From NCBI GenBank assembly GCA_019096065.1, contig JAGUCH010000001.1, positions 9,424,001-9,488,000 of the forward strand: a DNA stretch of 64,000 bases, written 5' to 3'. This stretch comes from Paracyclopina nana. Taxonomy: Eukaryota > Arthropoda > Copepoda > Cyclopoida > Cyclopettidae. Positions within the stretch are counted from its first letter, which is position 1. Every line of letters begins with the position of its first letter. Below the pieces are notes generated by a model. The model saw nothing but the letters and a program-made list of their open reading frames with translations. It was not told where the DNA came from and did not search any database. This document shows, one piece after another, positions 10,737 to 23,303 of the stretch. The position numbers and the translations under genes are program-made.

Positions 10737-11930
10737 AGCATTAAGTCGCAAAGCAAACATCAAGCTCACACATTCCTATCGCAACGTCTTCTTGTACTGC
10801 AAAATGAAGGACTTTTTTACAGTCTCCATAAAGTGATTTTTATGAATGGATGTCAAGGCGAAAAAATGTATGTTTAGTGTCACCATGAAACCGCATTTAC
10901 ACATGTTCAATGTCAAAATTGATGTCAGCTAGCTATGCATGCCCGCATAGTATTTTTTTTGTTGACAAATCTTTTTTTAAGTTTCGTCAATTTCCGCTTG
11001 GTGAGCCTTTTGCCCAGAGGCCTCAAGATTGTCTCGAAAAAAGGCTGCAGGCGTTTTGCCAATTGAATTTAGGATTTGATTTGAGCAAGCGCTTCGGTAG
11101 CACAATATGCCTAGTTGAAAACGTGTGAAATGTGACCGTGCAGTGTGCATGCACATTTCAATAACATAGCAAGTGAATTTTGACCTATGTGACGGATCAA
11201 TGTTTAGCTGTTGTCAATTGGAGATTAAGAATTTCTTCTTCAGTCTGGTCTAGCTGATTGAATAGACAAGTCGCCTTTTTCTATTGGTCCTTTATGTGCC
11301 AGAATCATGGTAGCAGGGAAAGTGGTGCACTTCTGCTCAAACTTCAACAACCAAATTTAAGGCTTTCCATGCAAATTAGAGGATTAAATCAGCCATCCGT
11401 CCGAGGGGCCTACAGACTTCCATGCCAAACAGAACTATTGTGAGTTTTATTGTAGGTTTTAATGCGGCCCATGCTCCGCCTTGGGGATTTGCATGCTGAT
11501 TTTTCGAAAGTTCGCACAAAATGGTGTCTCGTTATTGTTTCAAAGTAGCAGTAGGTCTCATTAGTTTTCACAGCTCGTTGCAGCTTTGACTAACGAACCC
11601 AATTGGGTTATGAATGCACCACATGCATGGTTGTGTACTCTCGCGAGGTGCCTTTTAAGGAAAAGCATGAGAAAAATAAGCACTTACATCAAGATATGAA
11701 ATCTTACACGTGTACGCACATTCTAACTGATAATGGGTTTTCCCGAAGATTCATTATCGAGATATTATGCCCTCCTTTCATTACTGATTGGCTTCCATTG
11801 AATTTTTGTCTTATCGTCAAATTCTGATAAGCTCAAAAGTTGTTGTCTTGTGTCACAGAAAATTAACTTTTCCAGGATCCTTCTATATTAAATTCCCTAT
11901 CTCTCTCTCTCTCTCTCTGCAGAAGCTAAA
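10737..11930. other. No gene recognised
   Basis: No supported exon. A (CT)n run at 11899-11919 ends in TGCAG and could be an acceptor for a 5'UTR exon of the gene starting at 11958. Confidence 0.35.
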
Positions 11931-11957
11931 AATGAGACGCGCTTTCCGAAAGAAATA

Positions 11958-14245
11958 ATGGGATTCGGTAAGTTGGTGAAAACTTTGGTGGCAATTTACG
12001 TCTCCGTTTGGCTTCTCATCTTGAAGAAGCTGAGAATTGCAAGACACGCTGGGCATCATCTCGACCAGCAGAGTAGCAAAGACTCCTCCAATTTGGGCCT
12101 TTTCCTCGGCATTTTGGCGTTTCTCAAGAGCCAATTCACTCGGAAGCCGACTGAGGCGCGAAGAAGCGGTTCGCTACCCGTTCAAATCCACCGCTCAACT
12201 TCGATTCGAGAACGACGGCGATTCTTGAGTGCGGACAATGATCCGAATTATCAGCTTGGCATATTTGCCCACCACCAGTTTCTGCTGAAGCGGAGGACGC
12301 CGCCAACGAAGGAAAACCAAATTGACAGCACCAGCAGCTTGAAAATGAAATGCAAAAAGTCGCTCATTCAAGCTAGGGAGGCGAAGAGACAGATGTGAGT
12401 TGCCTTCATTCCCGAGAAAACGTAGATCTCGTTTGATTTGTCCCTGCTATCGGATCAGCTGCCATGCATAAAAAGCCATTGGAGGGAGCATGTGCTTAGC
12501 TTACGCTTGATGTACCAGCTGAAGAAAATCATGTGGTGCTTATTACGAGCTCTCTTATAGCTTTCTAACTACCAGCCTTCGAAGCATCGCTACTTCAGCT
12601 GTACTTCTTAGTGACTATGTTGTTAGCCTCGTAGCCAGTTTTGCGTTGGTTTGATGACTTTCTAAAAACAGTCGGTATGCAGAGTTCCCAATCTCAGCCA
12701 CGCATTTCGCCAAGCGTACGTTAATTGGCCTCTTGGTCAAATCTAGTAGAGTGAATGTTTTAATCTCTCTTTAGGCAAAGATCAAGTCCTTCATCTAGCT
12801 CTGGGGAAGAGACGGTGGGAGACTTGAAGCAAACATGTTCAAACATGTCTAGAATGAGGCAGCAAATGATGCATCAGCGTGGGAGAGCTTTCACTTTTCC
12901 GGACATCGAGGCTCCTGCGCCCAGAGCCAGAACCATCAGTGAAAAAGGAGAAGAAATGGATCTGGTAATAACTTTTCCTTGGAAATTACAATTACCTCTG
13001 CACTATTACCTCCTATTATTTCGCAAGAACATAATCTCTGACCTTCGAGCTTTTCCCCTGGTCACAACTGGCTTTAACAGGGCGTTCTCATATCGCAGTT
13101 TGGTCTAACCAAAACTGATTTTAGTTAAACCACGCTGATTCTGGTTAAACTAAACGCTACAAGAATGCTGACTTTTGTCCGGACAAAAGTCAGTTTGCTT
13201 TAACCAGTATCAGTTTTGGTTTAACTAAAATGCGATATGAGAACGCCCCGCAGCTGAAGATAGCCCGGTTCCATCAAGGAAAATCAGCATAGACAAAAGA
13301 CGTAACTTGACTTTTTAGCATCAGGCCACAGCTAGCTCGCGCGCTCAGCTCGACCTGACTTAACTGGTTTACCGTACTACACTATGCTGATATCCCGTGT
13401 TGGAATCGGGCTGATGTCTCTGCACACCATTTGGGAAATTTTAAGGTCATCGTCCGAGCAGCTTTTACCAGCTTTCTAAATGCTTTCACTGGCCTGCACC
13501 TCATTCCTCGGTCATCATTTCTTGTTCGTGATCTAAATTCATCGACTTTCATTACCTAATTGCCAATTAGCATTCGTTGATGAGCTAAAGAGCAGCGGAT
13601 TAGTCCAATTATGATCCATTCATTTTGCGTGTGTCGCCAATTGCAAAATGTGCTAATGTGTTTTCCTTAGCTTTCTAGAATGGGCTCGGTACCTTTTGAT
13701 TCATGTTACGTCCACTTTCTCTGGCTCATTTAAACAAAAAGAAAATTTTCACTGAAACTTGCCCTGTGAATTCAAGTTTTTTCTGGTGTGCGTAGCGACA
13801 AAGTTAAATATTTAATTTTCTAGAAAAGGTCATGTGACCGCACGGTCGAGTCACGTGATTCGTGATCTAGTTATGATTCGTGAGAATCTCTCTACTTCTC
13901 AGTTTTCCTCGATGCGATTCAGTGTGCTGATGAAATTGATGATTTTTTCAGGTTATGCCCCTTCCCAAGATTCCTCGGCATCGAGGCTGGAAATCTTGCA
14001 ATTCGATCCATCAAAATGGTGCCAAATCAATGGGAAGGATTGTTTCACATCATAGCTCCCATCACAAATTGAAGAAAGTCATCTTGCACAACAACAATAA
14101 CCTTCTTGACAAGCGGGAAAGCACCGACCAACTGTGGCGCAAAATTCAAAAGCTGCAGAAAATGGAGATCAATGGCTTACAGCTCAAAAAGCACTACGTG
14201 CAAAACAAGTCACTGACGGCTACCAAAAGCAATCGAGGTCCGTAA
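11958..14245 (+). CDS. Orphan three-exon gene, 306 aa
   Basis: Exons 11958-12394, 12775-12964 and 13952-14245 join in matching phases (2 then 0), with GTGAGT and GTAATA donors and pyrimidine-rich acceptors (CTCTCTTTAG, TTTTTTCAG). The product has an N-terminal hydrophobic segment (about residues 6-22), a second hydrophobic stretch near residues 46-57, and then a long basic, Ser/Lys-rich region. The C-terminal exon contains a mixed-charge helical stretch rich in K and Q. I recognise no family. Intron 2 carries the MITE at 13080-13248. The phase matching argues for a real gene; an upstream UTR exon is likely. Confidence 0.6.
13080..13248. mobile_element. MITE (GGGCGTTCTCATATCGCA ends), copy A
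   Basis: A 169-bp element with inverted termini GGGCGTTCTCATATCGCA and TGCGATATGAGAACGCCC, and an internal TTTTGTCCGGACAAAA palindrome. It lies in intron 2 of the gene at 11958 and is the same family as 17268-17421. Confidence 0.85.
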
Positions 14246-15210
14246 TTTGGCCATTTTTCACTGCGCCTTGGCTGTGCCTTACAAGATAACTACATACTGA
14301 GATAATACTTTAACTATAGATGCTCTGTAAATATTGCTCAATTATGGCCACTCTTTGCCAAGCGAAATAGCTAATATGTGTATCGATATTATGGCAAAGA
14401 TCGCTACAATTACTATCATGCTTGATATTAGTTTGAACGCGTTCGAGTTCATGTACTTTTAGGCCAACATCACTTTTTATGTGCAAAGAATGGCCAGCTG
14501 CAAATTTTGTCAGAAAATATATATTTGATCTTTTTTCCTAGCTGAACTAACTTTGAGCTTTTATTGTTTTCTTGGCGAAAAGGGCAAATTACATCGCTCA
14601 TAAGACGCAGCTTAGCTATTGTTTCTCAAGTTATTTACACAATCTTTGAACGTCTGGTGGCTTCTACTGCAACGCGAAGTCATTCAACTAATAAAAAAGC
14701 AAAATCTTGAGCTTCCGGATTTCATTTTGCTTTTTTACCACAATTACGTTCACCAGACTGATTTTTCACAGTTGAGTTGCCAAACGGCCAAAAAGAAAAG
14801 TCTCTAAAATTGCAAAGAGGACTGGAGTAGAAGCCAAAAGTCAACATGGGCCAAAAATTGAAAATCTGAAACGAGGCAGCGCATTGCCTTTGATCATTTT
14901 GAAGTATTGAGTGTATGGAGAAAATAGAACCTGTGCGGGTGGCTCACACAAACAGCATTTTCCGCGGCTGCGCCTTAATCCTACAATTTGATTACTTTGA
15001 CAATACGAACCCTGATTATCGAATATCATGTCAAATATTTTTTTATGCATTTTGTCCGTTCTCGGACGAGGAAAACCTCATGAAGTACGGTAGAGCTTCT
15101 CAATGAATTTTGTCTACATCGGTCCACTCTGAGCTCTGTAAAGAAACTAAGTTAGGGCCGAAAGCAACTTTATTTTAATTAGTTCTATCACAACAAATGG
15201 GGAGGCCAAG
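14246..15210. other. No gene recognised
   Basis: AT-rich intergenic DNA. The short frames have no support. Confidence 0.35.
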
Positions 15211-15805
15211 TCAACAAGAAGCATCAAGAAGGATTTCGCACAGTGGCATCAGGGCTTGGAGGAAAGTTTTGCTTGCTAGCTCCCTTCTTACCATTTGAGG
15301 CCTCTGCTGCGATAATCCCTCACAAAGGCATCCAAATCTATGATCAGATTTTGCCAAGAATTTACCCAGCCAGTGTGAACTTTCACTTAGGGCCTCTGTC
15401 ATGGCATTAAGAGGCCTTATAGCCTTGCTCTTTGAAACCATGCCTTTAAAAAGAGAAATGAGTTTGTGTATTGCTACCAAAAACATCAGGGAAATGCTTG
15501 ACGCGTTTCTTTCTACCATCTTGGGACTCCCTACAGAATGATCGAAGCCGGATAGATGATTGATAAATGCTAGGCAATGTTTTAATTTCGCGCATTTTTG
15601 CAGCTTGAGGTGCTCCTCGTCCCAAGGGACCGTGTAGTCGAGTGGCTAGATTTGCTATTGTTGGAGCAGAATCCTGTAGACATCGAAACGAAAAGCTAGG
15701 ATTTTTGACCATTTGTGCCAGTCTTGGATTATCAATCGTACAAGAGAGCATCTGAAATTGGCACATGATAAAGAAATCATATATAGGAAGGTAACATCTG
15801 AGCAT
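15211..15805 (-). pseudogene. Decayed coding region of unknown family
   Basis: Two overlapping minus-strand frames (15446-15805 and 15211-15519), 119 and 102 codons, read like one protein interrupted by a frameshift near 15500. The upstream part has a protein-like composition (ATRLHGPLG, PSFSFRCLQD) and the downstream part has a Cys- and Leu-containing segment. No domain is recognised; it may be a relic of a transposon or domesticated gene. Confidence 0.3.
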
Positions 15806-17267
15806 TTAGTATTGTTGAGTATTTCAATTTAGGCTATTTGAGAATCACACGAGGGTTACCAAAATTACCCAAGATAATCAAAAGGATTGACACTTTCCAG
15901 AATTTGTAGAACCAATTCAGGCTATGGGGACGCGGCTCTTGCGGCAATAGTTGATGGTCTGGATAGAGTTGCGGGCCTAATATTGATCAAGGAAAGTTTT
16001 GGAATGACTCCAGTGAAGAGGAAGAGTTTGCCAAAGGTGAAGGAGACTTGGAGTTGTTGCTTCTTGTTTTTGAGAGAAAGATGGCCTAATAGAAACTCAA
16101 TGAATATTTGTATCCATGCGCTTAAAAATTAGCGCATGAAAAGAAGTTCCGCCGCTACTTGGTTTCCTACAATCACGAAACCTATCTTCTAAATGTATAG
16201 CCTAGGCTAAAAGATTTAGTTCAGGCGTTTTGCCACTACACAATTTGATGGCGCTAGCGTAGGGGGGGAAGGTGTATCCAAGCTTGGATATTTTTATTAT
16301 GTTTACATTTTGGCGCTTTGAATGAAAGAACGGCTAAAATATATTTAGAGCGCATGGTCGCTTACGCAAATTCCGCCAACAACAAATCTTAGCACCTTCT
16401 AGCGGAATAGTTCCGAACGAGTTTTGAGCTAGCCTATTGAGACGTTTAGAGCACTGAGATTTGATGAGAGTATCTCGTTCTTAACAACAGCTCTAATGAA
16501 GATGCCAGTTCATTTGATGACGAAAAATCAGCTTTTTTAAGCCTCTTTTTTTTATATTTGTACACGACTTTGACTTCATTAGCGTGATTCGGAAGTCTCG
16601 TCAGACGCACAGCATCACTGCTCACTGGGCCAGGGAGGATTTTTTTTGTCCATTTCCGCCAAAATCTTGAATCTGTTTTTTTTTTAACTTTTCATTCTTC
16701 TACACTCAGTTTATGGTCCAAGTCATACAAAATCACTTAGCAGAGAATTCAGTTGAATCAGTTCAGCTGATCATGAATGTCCGATTTTGAGACCAAGTCG
16801 AAGCAGTAAAAATGTTTGGCTAGGAAAATGGTGACCACAAAAATCTGATCTGAGCTGGATGTAGTATATGAAAATTTGTATTTCAATATGATTTTTGATT
16901 TTGCTAAAAATATTCAAGAATTTAAAGTTGATTTTGGCTAATGCTAAATGCCCCAAAATCGGCCTCAAAAAAGCTGTTCACTTTCAAAAACAAAATTAAA
17001 GCAAAACAAGCCGAACTCTCTTGGATCAGTACTCAGCTTGGATCAGCAAAATTCAAGGCTTATGAGCATCCCTGACACTCAAATACTTGATTCCAAGGTT
17101 GAAGGTTTCCTTGGCCAAAATTTGATTTATTTCTGAGCGCCGCTATAGTAGCTTCAATCAAATGGAAAAAATCAAATCTGACGATATTAAGCATCAGTGG
17201 CCCCGTGTGCATTGGTTTCTTCTCTTTGCTCTGATTCGGAATCCCCTGAGGTGAGCACTTGATTTTA
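15806..17267. other. No gene recognised
   Basis: Intergenic, with homopolymer T runs near 16540-16690. No exon, RNA or repeat is supported. Confidence 0.35.
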
Positions 17268-17421
17268 GGGCGTTCTCATATCGCATTTTAGTTTAGCCAA
17301 AACTGATACTGGTTAGTCCGGACAAAAGTCAACATTATTGTAGTGTTTAGTTTAACCAGAGAACAGTGTGGTTTAACTAAAATCAGTTTTGGTTAGACCA
17401 AACTGCGATATGAGAACGCCC
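17268..17421. mobile_element. MITE (GGGCGTTCTCATATCGCA ends), copy B
   Basis: A 154-bp element related to 13080-13248 but in inverted orientation. The termini are GGGCGTTCTCATATCGCA and TGCGATATGAGAACGCCC, with the internal TCCGGACAAAAGTCA block. It is flanked by TTTA on both sides (17264-17267 and 17422-17425), a probable 4-bp target duplication. Confidence 0.85.
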
Positions 17422-17730
17422 TTTAATCAAAAATGACATTCTTTCAATCTTAGTTGTGTATATCCCTCATTGCTTACCGTTTGTTTCCCCCAAGTCAATT
17501 TTATTATTTGATTAGTTATTAATAAGTATGCTTCACATGAAATAGCTGCTATTTAAATACATTTTTACTACATACGGTATTTAAATAGCCGTTGAAACGT
17601 GAAAAAAACTTGCTAAGGATCGGGCCAATGAAATATATTAAGAGAAATCATGCTAAAAAGGAAATGTGCGATGTAAATGACATACATACATGCTGTAATA
17701 ATGATATTCAAATACTTTAGTTGCTGTAAC

Positions 17731-19063
17731 TTAAAAAGTACTTGTTGCAATAAAAGAGACATTCAGATTGGTTGAAGGTGCTGCTGACATCTCGGTGAAT
17801 TTAAATTGTATCAGCACAATCAGATAGGTCACAAAATTAGCGGCAATCGAGGTCAATAGAGGATAGCCTAGGCGAAAAAAACCCATGGCCTCAAATCCAT
17901 TGAAGGTTGACAAGTTGGCCATAATTTGGAACCGGCCGTGGTTAGCATCTATCAAAGCTCCATCCAGGATAACCGTGGAATCTTTGGGAATGGCCATGTT
18001 AACCAGTTGTAGCTTAAGCTCTTCCAACTCATCGATCATGACTTGCGAAAAGTGATTGATGAAGGCCAAAAAGTCAACAAGTATGAGGCCAAATCCTGCA
18101 TACGCAATGAAAATGCAAAGGAATGGCGTGTCAAAATTAGCGTCGCCAATAAACGAAGACAAAAGTCGAAAGGTTACGCAAACCAAGGCGAATAAGTCAA
18201 CGGAGACGATGAAAAAAAGTTGCACTGAGAAGGCCTCAGATGACTTTTTCAAGGCGTAGTTGAACTTCATGCATTCGTCCATGTCCATAACTTTCAAGTC
18301 ATTCCTTAATTTAGTGCTCCAGTTGATCAAACTTGTAATCACGTCCCCATAGACAGCCAAAAATGCAAATATCGGCGTCCAGGAGAAGAGAACGTGGACG
18401 CTTGTATTTAAAAATAGCCAAGTACAATGAAGGAACTCGACGTCTAAGTTTTTGCAGAAGAGCCACATTAATCCCAAATTCATCAGTAGCAAGCAAATTG
18501 CAAATGTTGCGCCACAAGTGCTCAAAATGAGGTGGGCGGATAGCCACGAAGACCTCCTTTGAGTTGATTTAGCATAAGAAGAGAAAAAATCCTGCATATT
18601 GGCCAAGTCTCGAGAAAAGTGACCATTCCTCACAATCACATCAATTGGAAGTACCATCATGCCTAACAGAGTTGTCCAATATGCCAAACTGTCGGTAGTT
18701 GATGAATTCAGCCCTCTAAAGGCTAGAGATGCGCCTGCAATATGCATGGAATTAATAACTGTCATATGACTGAGTAGATGTTTTGGTTTTGGAATCACCT
18801 TCCATTAGGCTCAATGAAGCATGGCCTGAATGAATTAAAAGATAATAAAAGCTCGCTACCAAGCTACCATTGAGGAAAATGGCCAGAAAAGTGTAAATGG
18901 CCAATGTTAACGCAAACGGTACTGGAACCAGACTTATTTTTCCAGATTCCTTGCAAATCACCCTCTTGCATGGGAAACAGCCAACAAGTTGAGCTATCTT
19001 GAGTAAAGGCCAAAAAGTGGACAGTAAAAAGAACCTTTTTCCTCTCACTCCTACAGCAGTCAT
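17731..19063 (-). CDS. Gustatory receptor-like seven-transmembrane protein
   Basis: Two exons, 19063-18799 and 18734-17731, are separated by a 64-nt intron (GTGATT...TTGCAG, phase 1) and give a 422-aa protein. There are seven or so hydrophobic segments through the length. Near the C-terminus TYLIVLIQF matches the diagnostic TY(5x)QF motif in TM7 of arthropod gustatory receptors. These are ligand-gated cation channels of the insect chemoreceptor superfamily, with an intracellular N-terminus, acting in chemosensory neuron membranes. The length fits the family (about 380-450 aa). The ATG at 19063-19061 is the first in frame. The ligand cannot be inferred. Confidence 0.85.
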
Positions 19064-20324
19064 TTTGACTTATGAAGGACGACTGGCGTGAGTTGAAGGC
19101 CCTCTCTTAAATATTTGCTTAATTTGGGACAGTTGGGCGTGGTATGCAAATAGGACTTCACATGAAAAAATAATTTTACCGCGCTGGCGCTCCGAGAACC
19201 CACTATTGTAGGCATTAATTGCGCTCAAAGTAGATGTATCATTAAAATTCTGAAAGAAACGCTAGCCGTTACTTGTTAAAATCTGTCTTGAAAATTATTT
19301 AATCAGTTCCTAGGTCAACATTTATTTTCCTTTGACATAGTGAAGAATAATAAAAGAAAAGGGGAAGGATTGAGAAGTTCTTCCTACTAGCATTTCATGA
19401 TTAATCACCGTTTTAAGCCATATTTTAAACGCAAAAGTTCAATATTGGAGTCACGGAACCCCTTAAATAAATAAAAGCGGGCTCGGAGCAAAGCTGTGTG
19501 CACTAGATGGCGTTGAATTCAGATGGCTTGACGCCATATTCTCGGCCATTTAGGAAAAGAGTCGTTACCAGAATTTGACCTAATTAAAAGCCCTAAAGAG
19601 CTAGCTGAATACATTAAACCAGCCACTTTTGCTGCTAAACGCTGATTTGGTGGCTTTTTTGTACTAGTTTGTACTAGCAGGCCCAAACGTCAGCCTTAAA
19701 ATTGGCTAAAAAGTTGATTACAAAGCAAACAAGACTTTGCTCAATAGTAAGATTTTTAGAGCCATAAATAAATTGGGCTTCAAAAATATCTCTTTCCTAT
19801 ATAGATTAATAAGAACTAAGCATTTAGCCATCTGAGATGGCACACTCGGGCAGCTTTCAGCCATCTGAGAATTTGGACCCATTTCCATTGCCCTTTATAA
19901 GAAAAATCTTAGCGGTCTGCGAGATAAGCTGACGTGACTTGAGAAGTTGATATGGTGCGATAAATCAAAAGCTCGATCATTTTTCCTTCCGACTTTTTGA
20001 ACTGATTTTGAAATATTCACTAGGTGCTCGCTTGATACAGTGCTGTACGGTTTTTTTTATTGCTGATTGACCCCTTTGTGTTCCTACAAGAAATACAGAT
20101 CGGCTCGGATGTAACTGCAAATTGAGTTTCTTTTTTTTGCTACCATATTTAGGGCCTACAGAGTGATTCAGCACTTTTGGGATTTTTTGGACATATCCTC
20201 CATTCTCAACAATGAAATAAAATCAAGGCAAGATCTTGTTCGTCTTTCTGTATTTCAAAAAAATATGCTTATCACAGATGAGGGATGAAGAAGTATATGG
20301 CCCAAAATGGAATGAGAGAGCCAT
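19064..20324. other. Intergenic, nothing recognised
   Basis: Separates the receptor gene from the bHLH gene. A TATTTAAG motif just upstream of the receptor start on the minus strand is a weak TATA candidate. Nothing else is seen. Confidence 0.35.
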
Positions 20325-20789
20325 TCAAAAATTATGAATATTTTCATCTGTTTCAAACTGTGGTTGATGGTGATCTTGATACTGTAGAGTGAGAGACAGC
20401 TCTTTGATGTAATTTTGGGCCATTTGGAGAGCTTCCATTTTTGATAATGGTCGATCACGATGATCTTGGTTGGGCAGAATCTCTCTCAATTTCTCAAAGG
20501 CCTGATTCAGGCTTGTCATTCGCTTCCGTTCTCTCGCGTTCGCCGCCAATCTGCGTTTCTGTCGAATATGCAACGGCAAAGTCATTTCGAAAGCTCGCTT
20601 TTTTTGCCACTTTGTCACTTTTTTTGCCTCGCCCACTTTCTCTTGATTGTCATTCAAGTTGGTGTTGTAGTAGCAATCTTCAGACGAGTTGCAATCGGAA
20701 ATCTCGGAATTACTCGACGGCCAATTTTCACCAGATACAGATGAATAATTGTAGTTGTCGTAATAGTAGCCTTGGTAGTACTCCTCCAT
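20325..20789 (-). CDS. Atonal-family bHLH transcription factor
   Basis: A single-exon gene of 154 aa. The N-terminal 60 residues are rich in Tyr, Asn, Ser and Glu. The bHLH domain spans about residues 79-134: basic region RRLAANARERKRM, helix 1 SLNQAFEKLREILP, a loop, then LSKMEALQMAQNYIKEL. The RRLAANARER and L(S)K(M/F)E(A/T)LQMAQ(N/S/T)YI patterns are characteristic of the Atonal superfamily, proneural factors that bind E-boxes as heterodimers with Daughterless/E proteins. Short length with no sequence after the bHLH resembles Atonal/Amos-type proteins. Which member it is needs a tree. A TATA box lies about 55 bp upstream. Confidence 0.9.
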   Translation of the reverse strand: MEEYYQGYYYDNYNYSSVSGENWPSSNSEISDCNSSEDCYYNTNLNDNQEKVGEAKKVTKWQKKRAFEMTLPLHIRQKRRLAANARERKRMTSLNQAFEKLREILPNQDHRDRPLSKMEALQMAQNYIKELSLTLQYQDHHQPQFETDENIHNF

Positions 20790-20841
20790 TCTTCAAGCTA
20801 GTTGCAACGAATAATGATTGGAGTTACAAGGGTTGCTGCTG

Positions 20842-20851
20842 TATTTATAAG
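20842..20851 (-). promoter_or_regulatory. TATA box of the bHLH gene
   Basis: On the minus strand CTTATAAATA lies about 55 bp upstream of the start codon. A TCATTA initiator-like motif occurs about 34 nt downstream of the TATA. Spacing is reasonable for an arthropod Pol II core promoter. Confidence 0.55.
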
Positions 20852-21196
20852 GCGAGCGTGCGCTCACTGCTGTGCGTGGAGCATGCAGGTCAAGTGTGCG
20901 CGCGGGTACGCGTTGCGATGGAGCTTGCGGTCAACTGCTAGAAACTGAAAATCCTCATCGCATTTTAAGGAGAGAAAATTAGACTTTTATTTCTGCTCAG
21001 TCAACGCAATTAACACTAACGTGGCGAACGTGTGAAGAGACCGAATGTACTCGTATAAGTGTGTGTGTGCATTTCGGGGTGTAAGCATATATATAGCTAA
21101 TAGAGAATGGGCGTGTGCACATAAGCGCACGAAGGGGGTGGATGAGTCATAGTAGTAGAGAGGGTGTGTGCACATACGAATATACCAAACACTTTT

Positions 21197-22634
21197 TCAA
21201 TCTGAATCAGAGCCGCCTCCGGCAGAAGATTTTGCTACCAATATCCAGATGCAGATTCCTATGGCAAATGCCCAGATAATGATGAGGAGCAAGCCCAGAA
21301 TTGGTTTCATGTATGAAGGACTTTGACTTTCCAAGAACTCCTCATTCTCTACCTGGTTATGATTGTTGCAAGTCTCCCTGATGGTCAAGAGGACATGCAT
21401 GATCACATAAATGACCACAAAAGCTATCAATACTGCTACCATTGACTTGGGCATGGCCACATCATCATAGTGAAAGCCATAAAAAATGGCTAAAAGCCCA
21501 AAGCCCAAAGCAATGTGGCCAGCCCCGCCATGGACTAGATTAAAAATCCACCTGTTCTCAGAAATTGGCCCAGGTCTGCAAGCAGCCAAAAGTGGGTTCA
21601 AAAAGGCCAAGCTCATGCAGACAAGGCCAAATGCTGGATGTGGATTTTCCACCACTTCATTCCACGCAAGAGGCTCGAGCTTTTCCTCGATTATAACAAG
21701 GATCAGTCCAATGGTGGACAAAATGACCACTGAAGTCATGAGGAATTGGTGAAGCCTGAACCAGCTGTCTTTTCCGGCAATTTTGGCATTGCAAATTTTC
21801 TTGAAATGCTGAGCCACCAATATGCCCGAACAGGCAGAGCCCATCCATGCTATGATCATCAGAATGGCATGGAATACAAGCAACCATTCCACTTTTGATC
21901 CTCCTGAGCTGACTTGACTGGTTGATGCCAAGCTCACTGGTTGACTTGACTTATCTTTTGTATGCCTCAGGAGATTACCATTAGAAGAAGGCCCATGAGC
22001 CAAGAGAAGATTAAATTGGGTAGCCTTCAGGTCCAAGGTCATTTTGGATCTTCCTGGAGGGGTGTAGCTCACTGTTGGTGCAAGGTTGACCTCACAAGTT
22101 TTGATCTAGAGGCAAAAGTACGTTGAATGCACAGCCAATAGTGTGACTCATTAAAAATATGACTCATGAAAGTTACAGAATACATAATCAAATGCATACC
22201 CCGTTGTCGTCTTTAGTGGCAAGGGGAACAGGTTGAGGATTGTCAAACACAAGCCCAGGAGAGTTGGAATGCCCAAAATTGTACGAGTACTGAATGACGC
22301 TTCCAACTTGGTTTGTGCAAGATATTACAGCTTCTTCACCCATTTTAGAGTCTGTTGAGAGTCCAAGAGCAACATAGCTGTTGCTGCCAGTCCCAGCAAA
22401 ATTATGGTGGAGTAGGAAATAAAATTGGTTGGTCTGGGCATCCAACTTGAATTTCACCATCGATAAGCAGTCGCCATTGGTGACACAACTTGTTGCAGAT
22501 GAGTCGTATTTGGTGCCAAAGCATCCAAACTCGGTTCCACATCCATTATAATTGGGATGTAAGCAATTTGCTTTCGGGGCCCATAAAAATAGGCAGCCAA
22601 CCCATATGAGTGCTTTGCAACTCGAGGCCATCAT
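21197..22634 (-). CDS. DOMON-cytochrome b561 protein (ferric-chelate reductase 1-like)
   Basis: Exons 22634-22200 and 22105-21197 join in phase 0 (donor GTATGC, acceptor CCTCTAG) to give 447 aa. It has a signal peptide (about 1-24), then a Cys-rich start (GCGTEFGCFGTKY, CVTNGDCLS) and a DOMON domain. A linker containing IKTCEV follows, and the second half carries a cytochrome b561 domain of about five to six membrane spans. Candidate heme-ligand histidines lie in HAILMIIAWMG, RLHQFLM, NPHPAFGL and VHGGAGHIALGFG. Such proteins are predicted transmembrane electron transporters and ferric reductases. The next gene downstream (23304) is a paralog of the extracellular half only. Confidence 0.85.
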
Positions 22635-22701
22635 GACGACTACTCAAATTAATGCCAGGTATGCTTGAGCATACTAAGAACCACCAGCTATATAGTGTAT
22701 A

Positions 22702-22709
22702 TATTTATA
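22702..22709 (-). promoter_or_regulatory. TATA box of the cytochrome b561 gene
   Basis: TATAAATA on the minus strand about 70 bp upstream of the start codon, within an AT-rich TATATA context. Confidence 0.45.
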
Positions 22710-23303
22710 GGAGTGCTCCCGTTAAGGAAAATCCCCATTTAATTTTTGTAGTAGCAATTTACAGGCACTCGAAAGCAAAACTTTTCAAAAATTAACATGA
22801 GAGAAGTGATTCCACATTATTTCAGCGAAGGCTATTTTCCCGAAACGTTTTACATGCGTTGGTTGTTACTATCTAAAGCCCTTTCATTCCCTAAAACAGT
22901 TCATAAATGTAGGTGTTTTTAATGGAAAAAGATTTATTGATGACCATTTTTTAAAAGAGAAAGCAGCATGAGTAATTTACAGTAATGAGGCCAGGAAAAA
23001 ATTGATTTTCAACCATGCAAAACGAACCATGAATAATAGATAGGCCTTGGCACCATTTTGAACAAACATTAATTTTCTTTTTTCGATTTACCAGACATTA
23101 ATGAAAAGTACATGTTTAATTTAAGAGGCTACTATATTTCTTCTACTTTTCTTTTACATGCGTCTTCTCTAAAGCACGAATTTGCCTACAGTTGAAGGGT
23201 TAATTACGATTAAAAATAGTGCGTTTATTCACTCAATGCTTGCTGCTTGACAGAAAAGCGATACATTTGTCTGCTGAAGAATAATCAATACATAGCTGAT
23301 AAA
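22710..23303. other. Intergenic, nothing recognised
   Basis: Short spacer between the two DOMON genes. No exon or repeat is seen. Confidence 0.4.

Noticed and set aside
20441..20941. 166-codon plus-strand frame opposite the bHLH gene
   Set aside because: Complement of the bHLH coding sequence; no independent support.
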